A DNA stretch of 22,349 nucleotides from Amoeboradix gromovi (GCA_018985225.1 JADGIF010000082.1:1-22349); one strand, 5' to 3'; positions 1 to 9,112 are shown, numbered from the stretch's first letter. Notes: a model not told the origin generated them from the sequence alone. Numbers and translations are program-made.

Positions 1-143
1 CTTCTAGTTTATTTTGAAAAGAGGAATACAATTAATGAAAGAAAATTGGTATAATAGAAGATCTTTTATTAATGATAGCATTTCCTCCGTATGGAGCACC
101 TCCTTTAAAAACGAGTTAGTCTAGTTTTTATATTTCGTGTCCC
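1..143 (-). repeat. Partial copy of a MITE-like element (terminal 143 bp)
   Basis: The reverse complement of this stretch matches the left end of the element at 10976-11461 over its whole length, about 85-90% identical by eye with small indels. The terminal motif CTAGTTTTTATATTT...GTCCC ends at 143. The rest of this copy lies to the left of the window, so its other end and target duplication cannot be checked. Confidence 0.75.
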
Positions 144-841
144 AAAAGATACCTGTCTTATGTAATCAGCTTTTCCTTGGTGCACATAAGGTTTTAGATA
201 CGATTTGATTCGCCAAACTTGTGCAACTATGTGAAGCACTTTTAATAAATGCTTCGATTTTCTTGCCTCGCATGGAGATAAAAACTCTGAGATAACTTCA
301 GCACCAACAAAGAGCCTTCATTGAGAAAAAGACACAGTAATCAAGTGAAAATCTTACGGTCAATACAATGACCCTTAAGGAGTCACTACGCCCACCCAGT
401 TCCAATATCAGAGCAGTAAAAAGAGCCCCGAGTCATTCAATGTTTGCCAAAATGTATAAAGACCAAATAGACAGAAATAAAGTGATTGCAAACCATTTCG
501 CCTAATCTATGGGTCACAAGAACTGAGGCACTTCTCTAAAAACTGTCTGATATGGGTTTTCAGTGAGTGCTCCATGCATTGCAAAAGAGCAAACCGAAAA
601 TTATAGCTAATATTCCTTAATAGCAGTAATGAAATTAAACAATGAGCCTATGTTTGAGAGAAAACAAAACAATGAGCTCACGAACAATATCCATGCTAAT
701 TTGTAAATATTCTTAAGCGCTTCATAGATGCATAGGGCGAAGTGGTTGTATTTTGAATCCATTAGTTGATTAGGGATTATAATATCACTAGGTAACGTCA
801 TTATATTCTGCTTTTAAGTTCCAACAAGTCAATTTCCCCCA
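144..841. other. Intergenic, no convincing gene
   Basis: No recognisable gene is seen. A 64-codon minus-strand frame (607-801, ATG start, one hydrophobic stretch) begins about 40 bp from the NAA10 start in divergent orientation. It has no recognisable family and no AATAAA at its stop, so it is not called. The last bases (836-840) are a run of five C one base before the NAA10 ATG. Confidence 0.5.
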
Positions 842-1309
842 ATGTTTGAAATAGTCCCAGCAAAAGCTCATCATGTATTTGATTTATTAACTTAGATGCT
901 AGACATGCAGAATATAAATTTACGCAACCTACCAGAAAATTACACCGTTAAGTACTTTGGGTATCATCTTATGCTGTGGCCTCAATTAAGTTTTGTCTGC
1001 TTAGTAGATGGCAAAGTAGCGGGATATTGCCTAGGTAAAATAGAAGAAGATGACAGGTTTCATGGACATATCACAAGTTTAGCAGTGCATCCCCAATATC
1101 GTAGGCTAGGGATAGCAAAAAGATTAATTACGTTATCAGTTATGCAAATGAGGGACACTTGGCAGACGAAAGGTGTTTATTTACATGTTAGAATTAGTAA
1201 CAAGAATGCTCAAGGCCTTTACGAGCAAATTGGGTTTAAGTTAGAAAGATTGGAAAAGTCTTACTACCAAGATGGCGAAGATGCTATTAGTATGAAATTG
1301 GTGCACTAA
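842..1309 (+). CDS. NAA10: NAA10/ARD1 N-terminal acetyltransferase (NatA catalytic subunit), one 21-nt intron
   Basis: Spliced CDS is join(842..874,896..1309), 148 aa. It is the catalytic subunit of the ribosome-associated NatA complex, which acetylates N-termini exposed by Met removal and partners NAA15. The GNAT fold is clear: LPENY at residues 23-27, WPQLSF at 39-44, HGHITSLAV at 67-75, the acetyl-CoA loop RRLGIA at 80-85, and a C-terminal YYQDGEDAI. Exon 1 encodes MFEIVPAKAHH, and the joined MLDMQNINLRNLPENY aligns with the ARD1 N-terminus without a gap. Without splicing, TAG at 893-895 interrupts the frame. The family's long C-terminal tail (human protein about 235 aa) is absent. CCCCC sits 1 nt before the ATG, and AATAAA overlaps the stop. 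Confidence 0.93.
875..895 (+). other. 21-nt spliceosomal intron in NAA10
   Basis: It starts GTATTTG and ends TTATTAACTTAG, phase 0. The length is a multiple of three, and the intron's own last codon is an in-frame TAG, so retention stops translation after 17 residues. Removal restores the conserved ARD1 N-terminus exactly. TTAAC near the 3' end is a plausible branch site. Confidence 0.9.
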
Positions 1310-1313
1310 TAAA
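1308..1313 (+). terminator. Poly(A) signal AATAAA overlapping NAA10 stop
   Basis: AATAAA begins at the second base of the TAA stop (1307-1309). It also lies just upstream of the next gene's possible ATG at 1320. Confidence 0.55.
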
Positions 1314-1319
1314 AATAAA

Positions 1320-2501
1320 ATGTATTTTGGCTTGGGATTAATATCTAATCTTTTGAAAATGTTTGTACAACTCAAATCAACCAGCCTTGTCAGGACTAGG
1401 AAAATCAAACTTGATTGGGCGAAAATAATTTGCAAGCGTCTTCATAAACTAATTAGCATCGCAGTTAATGTTTTATCAACGAGAATGCGTTTGATTAAGA
1501 GGCGAGGTCCAGAAGACAACAGCCAAACTTTGCCTATCCTGAAAGGCAGCATCCCCACTGCAACCCAGATAGTCGAATCACCACTTGAGACTACGCCATC
1601 AACAGTACGGCTACCAAACCCATCCTCTGTTAGTACGCCTGGGCCAGAAAATTTTTCTGAAACTGTAATAACACCTTCACTTCCATCCCTAAGTACTGCT
1701 GCATTAGCGGCGCCAAAAGCCTCTCTAAAATCTACCAGGTCAACTGCAGTTTTCCAAAAAGGAACTCTGAAATCAAACTCTAACAAATCAAGCCCTGTAA
1801 CAAAAAACGGAATTCCAAATAATGGGACTATCGTTCCGTCTAATTTTGGTGATAAAGTGTCCCAACTGGATACTAATAAACCTGAAGAGTCTTCTAATTC
1901 CACTCCTATTACTCTGGGTGCAGTTAGTGCCTTGCTCCTAGTTGTGCTATTTGTTTTATTCTTTTACAACCGTAAATTAAAAAACAAAGCAGTAAATGAC
2001 TTGTTTGAAAAGGAAGGATATAAAGAGCCAGAGAAATTGTCAATTTATGGTAACAGGCATGCAATTGATACATCCAGTAGTGCATTAAATGAACCACAGA
2101 GTCGTGGTGTGTCTAATTTGCAAAATGCATCGGTGCACCCAGCAGGCGCATTTTATGGTCACTACAATGACCAAAATAATTCACAAATGACTGATGCAAC
2201 TTCTCGATCTTCTGAATACCTCAGATCACGGGCAGAATACAACCCTAAATCACCGGAAGATTACAGAACCTCAAATTTCCCAAGCATGTACTTCAACCAG
2301 CCTCCAAATGTAGAGATGGAAAGAACTTTGGCACTACACAACGCAGACGATGCAGATGAATATAAAGTCCAATCGATGATATCGGATATCACTGTATATA
2401 CTCTAGATTCAAACTCAGCAAATGAGAGTGTCGGTCAATCAACAAGAACTACGCTGATGATGTCAGCATTTGATATGAAGACTGATCAAATAAATTATTA
2501 G
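1320..2501 (+). CDS. Ser/Thr/Pro-rich single-pass membrane protein
   Basis: 393 aa from the first ATG. No family recognised. Residues about 62-195 are rich in Ser, Thr, Pro and Asn, like an O-glycosylated mucin-type ectodomain. Residues 197-216 form one clear membrane helix (ITLGAVSALLLVVLFVLFFY), followed by a basic stop-transfer segment (NRKLKNK). The C-terminal ~175 residues are hydrophilic and probably cytoplasmic. The layout resembles fungal wall-stress sensors (Mid2/Wsc type), but no cysteine domain is seen. The start is doubtful: the first ATG is only 10 nt after the NAA10 stop and the N-terminus is basic rather than a good signal peptide. ATG at 1485 is an alternative. AATAAA lies inside the last codons (2489-2494), a few bases before the TAG. 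Confidence 0.75.
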   Translation: MYFGLGLISNLLKMFVQLKSTSLVRTRKIKLDWAKIICKRLHKLISIAVNVLSTRMRLIKRRGPEDNSQTLPILKGSIPTATQIVESPLETTPSTVRLPNPSSVSTPGPENFSETVITPSLPSLSTAALAAPKASLKSTRSTAVFQKGTLKSNSNKSSPVTKNGIPNNGTIVPSNFGDKVSQLDTNKPEESSNSTPITLGAVSALLLVVLFVLFFYNRKLKNKAVNDLFEKEGYKEPEKLSIYGNRHAIDTSSSALNEPQSRGVSNLQNASVHPAGAFYGHYNDQNNSQMTDATSRSSEYLRSRAEYNPKSPEDYRTSNFPSMYFNQPPNVEMERTLALHNADDADEYKVQSMISDITVYTLDSNSANESVGQSTRTTLMMSAFDMKTDQINY

Positions 2502-2745
2502 ATACTTCATGTTTTAGTTGCCTGGGCTACTCATAAGTTGAGCTTTAAGTTTAGATTTGGCAATTACTACCAACATCCAGAGATGCAATCCTACCATTAA
2601 CTTTTATAAAATTCTAACAAACATTATTTTCATTTATTTATTATCAAAATCATTAATTTAATACAGCGCACTTGTGAAGAATTCGCTTCTACAATAGCAG
2701 TAATAATATCAAGCACTGCAGTAAATAATTTAGTGCTTAAATCTA

Positions 2746-2751
2746 TTTATT
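2746..2751 (-). terminator. Poly(A) signal overlapping stop of the 2750-4261 gene
   Basis: On the minus strand TAATAAA merges the TAA stop with AATAAA, starting at the second stop base. An AAGCACT/AGTGCTT inverted repeat (2711-2738) lies just downstream and may be chance. Confidence 0.5.
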
Positions 2752-4261
2752 AATTTTGTAACCCTTGGTTTCTTACCGACAAGAATTCTCTAAAATTCGA
2801 GGCAGTTTCTGCCTTCAAGTATTCTTTCAAGGAAGGCAAGTAGCTTTTCATTTGCTCCAAGCACTGATTGTATGTCTTAGTGCTGCTAGCATATTTAGAT
2901 TTGGCTCTGATGTTATTGAAATCTAGTAGCAATTCATCGTCCCAGGTATGTTGCTGGTAACGTGATTCTATTTCTGCTATTACATTATCCATGTCCCTAA
3001 GCATCGTGTTGTATTCAAATCGTTTGTTTTCATCATTTATTATTTCATCTGGTAGCTCAAGTGAATCTGCTACCGGATTAAACACTCCATTTAATACATC
3101 GTTGATAAACACAGTAAAATCCTGCATTTTAAATAAATTGATTGATTCTATCTTTTCCTTGGTATCAAAAAAATTGGAGCAAATGCTGAAGTAATTGCCA
3201 TAATCCATTGCGAATAATCCTTTATTTATCTTGACATACGGCCATAGCGCTGCAATATTCAAATGGTACTCGTCAAGGTCTAGAGTACTAATTTCTCTAT
3301 TATCATGTCTACTGCAAACATTTAAATTTTGAAGCATTAGTTGATTATAGTAATTTTGTACTTTCTTGGCATTGCTCTTGCTTGGAATTCCGAAGTTGGA
3401 TTGTATGTAATTGGCAATAGATACTGTCTTATACAACTTATTAAGTTGTTTTAAGTCACTCTTTCCAGTTGAGGTGCGAGCTAAAGTACGGGACAACATA
3501 GGTGGAACATGAAACTTAAAGAGAAGTGCCATAGCGTTTATGTTGTAGTAGTCTGAGTCCTTGGGGTAATAGTAGTCTGAGTGGCTAAGCAGTGAATCCA
3601 ATGATTCAAACAGGAGATAAGCTAAATAACCAATATGCTCGAATCTTTTTTCTCCAGCCGAAATAGCCGTTATGAATTCCATTCTGCCCAGATTTGCCAA
3701 CAGTAGAATTTTTTTGGACATAGGATCTGCTACATCAATTGTAGGATATTCTCCATGAAATGTAGGACTAAAATCAATGTTAATGCGGCACCAATTTCTC
3801 CAGTTAGGGAATTTAAGATTTAAATTATACCCAAAAGCATTCAAGTTGTGATTGTTTTGTAACGCTATTTTAACACCTGAACGCAGATGAGTTGTAATCT
3901 CAGTTATTTCTTTCTGGTTTATATCACTGTTTAACTTATTTTTAGTCAATTGCATCAAGCAGGCAAGTGCAAGTCTACTAAATATGTAGACATCTAAACT
4001 TTCTCCAAACATATTGACCATGTTGGAGCTAAATACAGGTTCATCCTGTAATGATCCCAATCTCGACAAACGTTCTTCAAATTTAACTGGATCGATTTCA
4101 AGTATATTCCTAATATTATCTTGAAGTTCTTTATTGGCCGAGATATCATGAGTGACAAGATACTTTAAACAGTTGAAAGGGTTGGGCTTAATGATACCGT
4201 AGCCAGTGCATCTTGCTAGCTTCCATTCAAGTGCAAATATAAAGAATGCCAAATAGATCAT
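2750..4261 (-). CDS. Orphan secreted protein
   Basis: 503 aa, not recognised. The N-terminus (MIYLAFFIFALEWKLARC) looks like a signal peptide with likely cleavage near residue 18, and no later membrane helix is evident, so secretion is inferred. The rest is helix-rich and polar, with patches of Tyr and Asn (for example HSDYYYPKDSDYY) and a few Cys residues. It is intact, has a single exon, and uses the same AT-rich codons as its neighbours. CCCCC on the minus strand (4274-4278) lies 12 nt before the ATG, and the stop overlaps AATAAA, so it carries the same gene-boundary signals as the conserved genes and is probably expressed. Function cannot be assigned. Confidence 0.8.
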   Translation of the reverse strand: MIYLAFFIFALEWKLARCTGYGIIKPNPFNCLKYLVTHDISANKELQDNIRNILEIDPVKFEERLSRLGSLQDEPVFSSNMVNMFGESLDVYIFSRLALACLMQLTKNKLNSDINQKEITEITTHLRSGVKIALQNNHNLNAFGYNLNLKFPNWRNWCRINIDFSPTFHGEYPTIDVADPMSKKILLLANLGRMEFITAISAGEKRFEHIGYLAYLLFESLDSLLSHSDYYYPKDSDYYNINAMALLFKFHVPPMLSRTLARTSTGKSDLKQLNKLYKTVSIANYIQSNFGIPSKSNAKKVQNYYNQLMLQNLNVCSRHDNREISTLDLDEYHLNIAALWPYVKINKGLFAMDYGNYFSICSNFFDTKEKIESINLFKMQDFTVFINDVLNGVFNPVADSLELPDEIINDENKRFEYNTMLRDMDNVIAEIESRYQQHTWDDELLLDFNNIRAKSKYASSTKTYNQCLEQMKSYLPSLKEYLKAETASNFREFLSVRNQGLQN

Positions 4262-4498
4262 TTAATGTATGTAGGGGGAAATAATGATGAGAGTGGGGTA
4301 CTATTATCCAACTCGAGTTTAGAAAGTGGTACAAATTGCGCAATATTCGATTTATTGCGTGTGCAACAGGAGAGTTTCCATATTGTTGCGAGATATCACA
4401 AGTAAGCTGTGACAGCCATTGCGAGTAAATTCAGCATCAGCCTAAGATTTTTACGGCCTTGGCTGTAATCTTTTTTAGAGAAAGTAAATGAATGTGTA

Positions 4499-4504
4499 TT
4501 TATT
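4499..4504 (-). terminator. Poly(A) signal overlapping LKB1-like stop
   Basis: Minus strand TAATAAA; AATAAA begins at the second base of the TAA stop. Confidence 0.5.
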
Positions 4505-6228
4505 ATTTTCGTGCACTAGGCTTTCGTCTGAGTGATCCGAATCTGCTCAATGAAGCGGTGCCTTTACTTATGGACCCAATTGTGGGGGACGTGGTCTTAT
4601 TACCGCTGTTTTGCCTTCCTAGTGTGGTGGCATTTCTACTTATTGTGTTTTTCTTCTCTTCCGAGATTTCATCGCCATTTAAAGAGTCCAAAGATGACCT
4701 GATCACTTGATTTTCAGTTACGCCAGGAATACATGTATCGCTGAATAAGGGCAGGGCTTCAAATCCGACAAAATCGTTGGGAAACATGTTTCTAAGCATT
4801 TTATAAAGTGAATATGGCATATGTGGTCTTGCTTTACGAGCTCTAAACGGAGGTAGTTCCGACTGCCATCTAGGTATATCTTCTTTCATCCATGCGTATT
4901 CTTTTACTCTTTTGGCTACTGGCCTCTTTTGCGGGTTCTTCTGCAACAAATCTAAATAAACAAAAACTACCTATTAGTAATCTTCTTAAATTGTAGTCTA
5001 GCTCCTCGGGTATGAAGGCTTTTTGTACTTTAATTGCTTCGTACAATTTTGCAATATCGTTGTCTTCGATTTCAAACGGTAACTGACCTAAAACCATAGC
5101 ATACAGTATTATGCCACAGGCCCAAATATCCACTTCAAACCCTACAAATTTTGTATTTTCATCCAGTGTTTCTGGCGCCATAAACTGGTGAGTTCCAGAG
5201 AAAACAACAAACTTTGGAACTGGTTCAAAAGGGGAGGCTATTTCAGCAATTCCGAAATCGCTGATCTTCAACACGTTGTCTGTACGCAGCAAAATATTAG
5301 CTGGTTTAATATCGCGATGCGCAATTCCTTGTTGATGTAAATAGTATATTCCATCCATTAACTGTTTGAAATAGTTTTGAACTTGTGAAAGTGGGAGCCT
5401 ACCGTTTGGAGACCTATCTAGCATAGTTTGCAATGTAACAGTACAATACTCAAATATGGCATACTGTTTGGTCACTTGCTGTAGATTTTTATGGTGCGGA
5501 ACTATTTTTGGATCGTCAGGATTAATTTTCGCATAAACATCAATTAGTCTGATTATATTAGGGTGCTTTAGTTTTCTCAATATACTTATCTCCTTATGTA
5601 TATTTTCCAATGCGCCTGTCATTTTTTTAAGTTTTTTATAACTAAATATTTTAATTGCAACTATTTGCAGAGTTTCTGAGCAAATAGCTGATTTAACCTT
5701 TGCGAAAGCGCCATGACCAAGTCCTTCGTGGAAAACATAACTTCCTACTTTCTTATATTCTTGTTCATCAGTCTTCCATACAATATCTTTGCTCTCCATT
5801 CTAACTATAAAATTATCACTACTTACCTTTTTTGACAACAAATAATTCATGTACTCATTATTTACATCAGGCTGTATTGAAAATTGACTACTCTTTCTGG
5901 ATTTTCTTCTGAATTTTGGGCTATTTATGGTTTTGGGCTTACTAGCGGTACTTCCGTTTGATTTTATACTCATGCTGGATCTGTTAGATCCTAAACTCTC
6001 TAAATCTAAATTTAGCGATGCAATTCGCTGCTTATGTGTTTTAAATAATAAATCTTCACTTCTGAATTTTTTTAATTCGGATTTAGGTAAAACAAAAAGA
6101 TTAGACATACTTTTAGATTTTACAAGTGGCCTTTTTTTAAGTGGATCATATGGCACTTTGGTTATTTTTAATTCACCTCGAAAACGAGATGGGATCGATA
6201 TACTTTCATTACTTCGCGAGGTTGACAT
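4503..6228 (-). CDS. LKB1/STK11-like Ser/Thr protein kinase, one 19-nt intron
   Basis: Spliced CDS is complement(join(4503..4951,4971..6228)), 568 aa. Residues 1-160 are a basic, Ser-rich extension. The kinase domain runs about 163-445: glycine loop GLGHGAFAKV 169-178, VAIK lysine 193, HRD 304-306, DFG 324-326, APE 351-353, VDIWACGIILY in the F helix. EYC (residues 260-262), TLQTML, ISDFGIAE and the PFEIEDNDIAKLYEAI segment match LKB1 (EYC, MQEML, ISDLGVAE, PFEGDNIYKLFENI) better than other CAMK-group kinases. LKB1 phosphorylates the activation loop of AMPK-family kinases. CAMKK/Elm1-type kinases are the main alternative. The intron splits subdomain XI: RRLLI then DLLQKNPQKRP, the conserved Arg-containing end of the domain. 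The basic, Ser-rich tail (~100 aa) is unassigned. Confidence 0.85.
4952..4970 (-). other. 19-nt spliceosomal intron in the LKB1-like kinase
   Basis: The minus-strand sequence is GTAGTTTTTGTTTATTTAG, phase 1 (ATA G|AT TTG). Without removal the frame shifts and the kinase domain loses subdomain XI. With removal, I-D-L-L-Q-K-N-P-Q-K-R-P is restored as expected. Confidence 0.9.
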
Positions 6229-6409
6229 TGTGGCTTATTTTCAACGATAAAAATATTTTGTCGTATAGTGATTGCTTTTGAAGGCGTTGCTTTATTTTGC
6301 GCGGATCTACTTAAATGGAACTCACATTAAAAAACTAGGTTTTATTAAAACAAATGCCTCAAAAATATAACTAGTCCTATAGTAACTCATTTAGTGACCT
6401 TGTTTGAGT

Positions 6410-6885
6410 TTATCGTATCATGTCATTGTTCTCACTGTATGCTCGCATTAGTAGCAAGCTCCTGCTCTCGAAATAAGCGCAGTAGCTTCGTAGACAAAGT
6501 TTGCTTCGTTTTACTAACATTATGAACAGTTGGTTGCCAACAATTGGAAATTGAATTGTAGAATCGAGCACTAGAAAGTGAACTTCAGAACAGAATATAC
6601 GGGACGCACTCTATTGTAACGAGACTCTCTCAAATGTTTCGAAAAAGTGAAATTGATAATTTCGAATACAGGCGATCCAGTGATGTCTATTGACTCTTGT
6701 TTCGTGTTGATAAAAGTAAATCTCTTCAGTCGGTTCGATGGTATAAGCAACTATGGTTTTACTTTGTGAAAATGAGACTAGAGTTGATTTCATGTGAATT
6801 ACTTTATGAAAAGAGAGTAGGATCGTGAATACTGTGTGAAAACGAAACCAAGAAAAATAATCGAGATGAGTTGATATATAACTTT
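6410..6885 (-). pseudogene. Long open frame broken by one TAG, no known family
   Basis: One minus-strand frame is open from about 6882 to the TAA at 6410-6412, roughly 157 codons, except for a single TAG at 6611-6613. The first ATG (6793) gives 60 residues before the TAG, and 66 more follow it. This is longer than expected by chance in such AT-rich DNA. No GTA...YAG intron of the size used elsewhere removes the TAG: only a 15-nt GTCTCG...AATAG string would do so, and its donor is atypical. No AATAAA is seen at the end. It could be a decayed gene, a gene with an unusual intron, or chance. Confidence 0.3.
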
Positions 6886-6892
6886 TTTACTT

Positions 6893-7054
6893 TTAATATG
6901 CTTTTCTATAGGCTCCTAACTCTTCTCCAATAATACAAACACCGAGCAAACCTCCATTTGAATCATCGTAATGCTTTTCATCATACTTTATCTGAGTTTT
7001 ATTGGCATCTAATTTGATTCCTTTCCATGATCCCGATTTCTCAATAAATTCCAT
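6893..7054 (-). CDS. 53-codon frame, possible displaced tail of the ART-like gene
   Basis: Starts with ATG at 7054 and ends TAA at 6893. The protein is hydrophilic with a small hydrophobic C-terminal patch (GGLLGVCIIGEELGAY). Its start, KSGSWKGIKLDA, resembles the last residues of the upstream gene, RTGNYKGMTTDD, so it may be an alternative or original C-terminus left downstream of a stop. No short GTA...YAG intron joins the two. It may equally be a small independent gene or chance. Confidence 0.35.
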   Translation of the reverse strand: MEFIEKSGSWKGIKLDANKTQIKYDEKHYDDSNGGLLGVCIIGEELGAYRKAY

Positions 7055-7095
7055 TTTGCTATTATGCTTTTTCTTCTAAACGATTGTAAAGTATT

Positions 7096-8406
7096 TTAAT
7101 CATCCGTGGTCATGCCCTTATAGTTTCCCGTTCTATTAGACCAAATAAATTGTCTCAACAGACAACCGTTTTGAATTTCCAATTCGACCGCAGTCTTTTT
7201 AACAGCAAAGCAAACAAGACCAGCATGGACATAATCTTTTTCGAATTTCTTGTATTTTCCTCTTCCATCTTTTGAAAGTGCATAACTTAAACAAACATCC
7301 ATGTCAGTACCACAATAAAAGCCGGGGCCCAGTTCTGTTGCATATCTGATGCAAATTGGTTGAATACGTTGCGATATGGAGACAGCTGAATCTAAAGTTG
7401 TTGCATGGAATACAAACTCATATTCATTGCGATCAACAATCCCCATCATATCATTAATTTGACCAAATAGAATGGACTGCTTTTCAGCGTTGTTATATTT
7501 CCAGATGAATGTGTTTTTGAATGGCGTTAATGCCTCTTCATTGAAGATGATGCTTCTATCTTCGATGTCGACTAGAATAAACAATAGGCCCCAATGATCT
7601 ATCATGAGCGGATCCATATCAGATATATCTTGGATAAGTTGATCTTTAGAAATTTTAAATTCAGATAAATAAACCATGTTGTGAATTTGCTGTTTCTTTT
7701 CCAAGTAATACATAAAAGTTTTTAAATAGATAGGGCTATGTAATACACAGTTGTCTCTGTGCCTATCAGATTCCAATTCTGACTTTAAAAGCAATTGTTC
7801 CCAAACTGGACACCACACTAAATCAACAATGTTCTGATCATTATGAGTTTGACTAAATACATCAAAGTGGTCATGTACGACAAAGAATGATGAAATATCA
7901 TTACAAGTAAAGTCTAAAATGTGTTCAGCATCTCTTTTCAACATGGCACGAGAAACAAAGAAATAATGTCTACAGAAATGGTAGAGTTTAGACATTCTCC
8001 TCCTCTTAAGGTTATTTCTACGCTTTCTGACAAAATGTGTGCAGTTGCACGTAAATTTGTTGTCCTTGACTTGAACTATAGCGTCAGCTATCTCTGTTAT
8101 ACCATACCCCATTACCAGTTCAGACAATACGATAATAGAATTGGGCGAGTCCAACTTGTCTACAAAAATTAAACCAGTGATTGAATTTACAATTTCTTCG
8201 ATGTTTACCAGTGTCAAATGCTGAAAGAAACCAGTACGCAAATTCTTTTTCAAGATATTATCAGGGCGCATGGCAGCTCTAAAAGCATATTTATATTCCA
8301 GAATCTCTCGTAGTCGCCCATCTCCATGTTTCCATAATTCAAGAGGAGGTTTCAAGTAGCTATTTAGGTTATAGATAGGCTTAGTTATTCCTCCAACGAC
8401 TTCCAT
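7096..8406 (-). CDS. Protein with C-terminal ADP-ribosyltransferase-like (DUF3990-type) domain
   Basis: 436 aa from the first ATG (8406). Residues 1-320 are unrecognised and include a basic patch (RKRRNNLKRRR, 127-137). Residues about 329-430 look like the ART fold of the DUF3990 group: VFHATTLDSA (H334), then ELGPGFYCGTDMDVCLSYAL (358-377) in place of the usual D-F-G-x-G-F-Y, then a beta segment HAGLVCFAVKK and FIWSNRTGNYKG, matching the family's W..V..NR element. Such domains use NAD+ in many families, but activity here is unproven, and I cannot point to a catalytic Glu. The family normally runs on past this point with D-x-I-x-GP, so the C-terminus looks short. There is no AATAAA near the stop, unlike the conserved genes. 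A second ART-like protein lies at 19824-21653. Confidence 0.6.
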   Translation of the reverse strand: MEVVGGITKPIYNLNSYLKPPLELWKHGDGRLREILEYKYAFRAAMRPDNILKKNLRTGFFQHLTLVNIEEIVNSITGLIFVDKLDSPNSIIVLSELVMGYGITEIADAIVQVKDNKFTCNCTHFVRKRRNNLKRRRMSKLYHFCRHYFFVSRAMLKRDAEHILDFTCNDISSFFVVHDHFDVFSQTHNDQNIVDLVWCPVWEQLLLKSELESDRHRDNCVLHSPIYLKTFMYYLEKKQQIHNMVYLSEFKISKDQLIQDISDMDPLMIDHWGLLFILVDIEDRSIIFNEEALTPFKNTFIWKYNNAEKQSILFGQINDMMGIVDRNEYEFVFHATTLDSAVSISQRIQPICIRYATELGPGFYCGTDMDVCLSYALSKDGRGKYKKFEKDYVHAGLVCFAVKKTAVELEIQNGCLLRQFIWSNRTGNYKGMTTDD

Positions 8407-8435
8407 CACTTGGATTTAGAAATGGTCTCAAATCG

Positions 8436-8530
8436 AGAATTTCCACAGAGAACTAGCAATCCTAGGTGCTCCGTTACAGTGATTGCTCACGCTTGCACTG
8501 CCCTAAGGCGGGATTGAATAAGGACACATA
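8436..8530. repeat. Dispersed ~95-bp repeat, copy 1
   Basis: Alignable with 13824-13915 in the same orientation: shared CCACAGAGAA, then CTTAAGGCGGGAT/CTAAGGCGGGAT and GAATAA. About 70-75% identity by eye. Read on the minus strand, both copies keep SLF(D/N)PAL and, about 15-20 codons later, FSVEILD. This suggests pieces of a decayed coding element, but copy 1 has several stops. Confidence 0.5.
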
Positions 8531-8666
8531 TTTTATGTATATGTTCCTTGCTGCCATATGATCTCTATTGTTGCACACGTGATAAGACTAATGACATGAA
8601 TTATTAAATAAATAGTTAGCAGATTTATTTATCGTTGATTTCTTTTGAGGACGGGTTGAAAGACAC

Positions 8667-9037
8667 CTAATTGTTCCATGTTTGGACCAGTTCCTCAACG
8701 TTGATGAACCTATACTGCACTGTTGGTTTTTTCTTTACGTTCCATTTACCATTTGCGAAATGAAAAATATCGAGCACATGAGGTATTGGAAAAGTCATGA
8801 AATTATACAAAAATGCATACAAATTCGGGATAAATGATTTATTAAAGAAAGCAATCGAGCTGTTAATTTAAGTCAGATTTTTACGAGTCTATCAAGTAAA
8901 GTAGTTGGAAATATGGTGGCCACTGCGCTTGAAGTTGAGTTGTAAATAAGAGGAAGACGTTGATTAAATGTGGTGAATTATTCACTACTCAGACGTGCAC
9001 AATGCATGGTACTCTGAAGAAAACTAGCTTTGCTCAT
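8667..9037 (-). CDS. Small hydrophobic membrane protein, three exons with very short introns
   Basis: Proposed CDS is complement(join(8667..8859,8885..8984,9013..9037)), 105 aa. It was found by translating the intergenic region: exon 2 and exon 3 are long open frames that join in frame on removal of a 25-nt GTAAAA...TTAACAG intron, and exon 1 supplies an ATG in matching phase. The protein has hydrophobic segments around LINVFLLFTT, FQLLYLIDSSIAFF and LYAFLYNFMTF, then a basic segment (NGKWNVKKK), ending FINVEELVQTWNN. It is probably a small multi-pass membrane protein; I do not recognise the family. The exon 2-3 join is fairly convincing. The first intron is less sure, because two in-frame acceptors are possible (8985 or 8988). 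No AATAAA is seen at the stop. It lies head-to-head with the CBS gene, with 75 bp between the two ATGs. Confidence 0.5.
8860..8884 (-). other. 25-nt intron in the small membrane protein gene
   Basis: Minus strand starts GTAAAAATCTG and ends AAATTAACAG, phase 2 (TC|C TCG). TTAAC beside the acceptor resembles the NAA10 intron. Removal joins two open frames that are otherwise separated by a TAA. Confidence 0.55.
8985..9012 (-). other. Possible 25- or 28-nt first intron of the small membrane protein gene
   Basis: Starts GTACCATG on the minus strand, phase 1. The acceptor is either TAG at 8985 (28 nt) or GAG at 8988 (25 nt). Both keep the frame and differ by one codon. Weak support. Confidence 0.3.
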
Positions 9038-9112
9038 GTTTTGTGGAAATCCTTGTTTTTCTCGTATATCAGGACTTTTAGTTAGGAACTTATTCCTTGA
9101 AACCCACTTCAT

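Noticed and set aside
1365-1384. 20-nt GTACAACTCAAATCAACCAG string near the start of the membrane-protein gene
   Set aside because: Its removal leads to a stop four codons later, so it is not an intron in this frame.
4265-4405. 46-codon plus-strand frame beginning MYVGGNNDESG
   Set aside because: It starts 3 bp from the ATG of the divergent secreted-protein gene, has no recognisable family, and candidate short introns at its end lead quickly to stops.
6731-6741. GGTTCGATGG, resembling a tRNA B box
   Set aside because: The last bases do not fit GGTTCGANNCC, and no A box or cloverleaf can be built around it.
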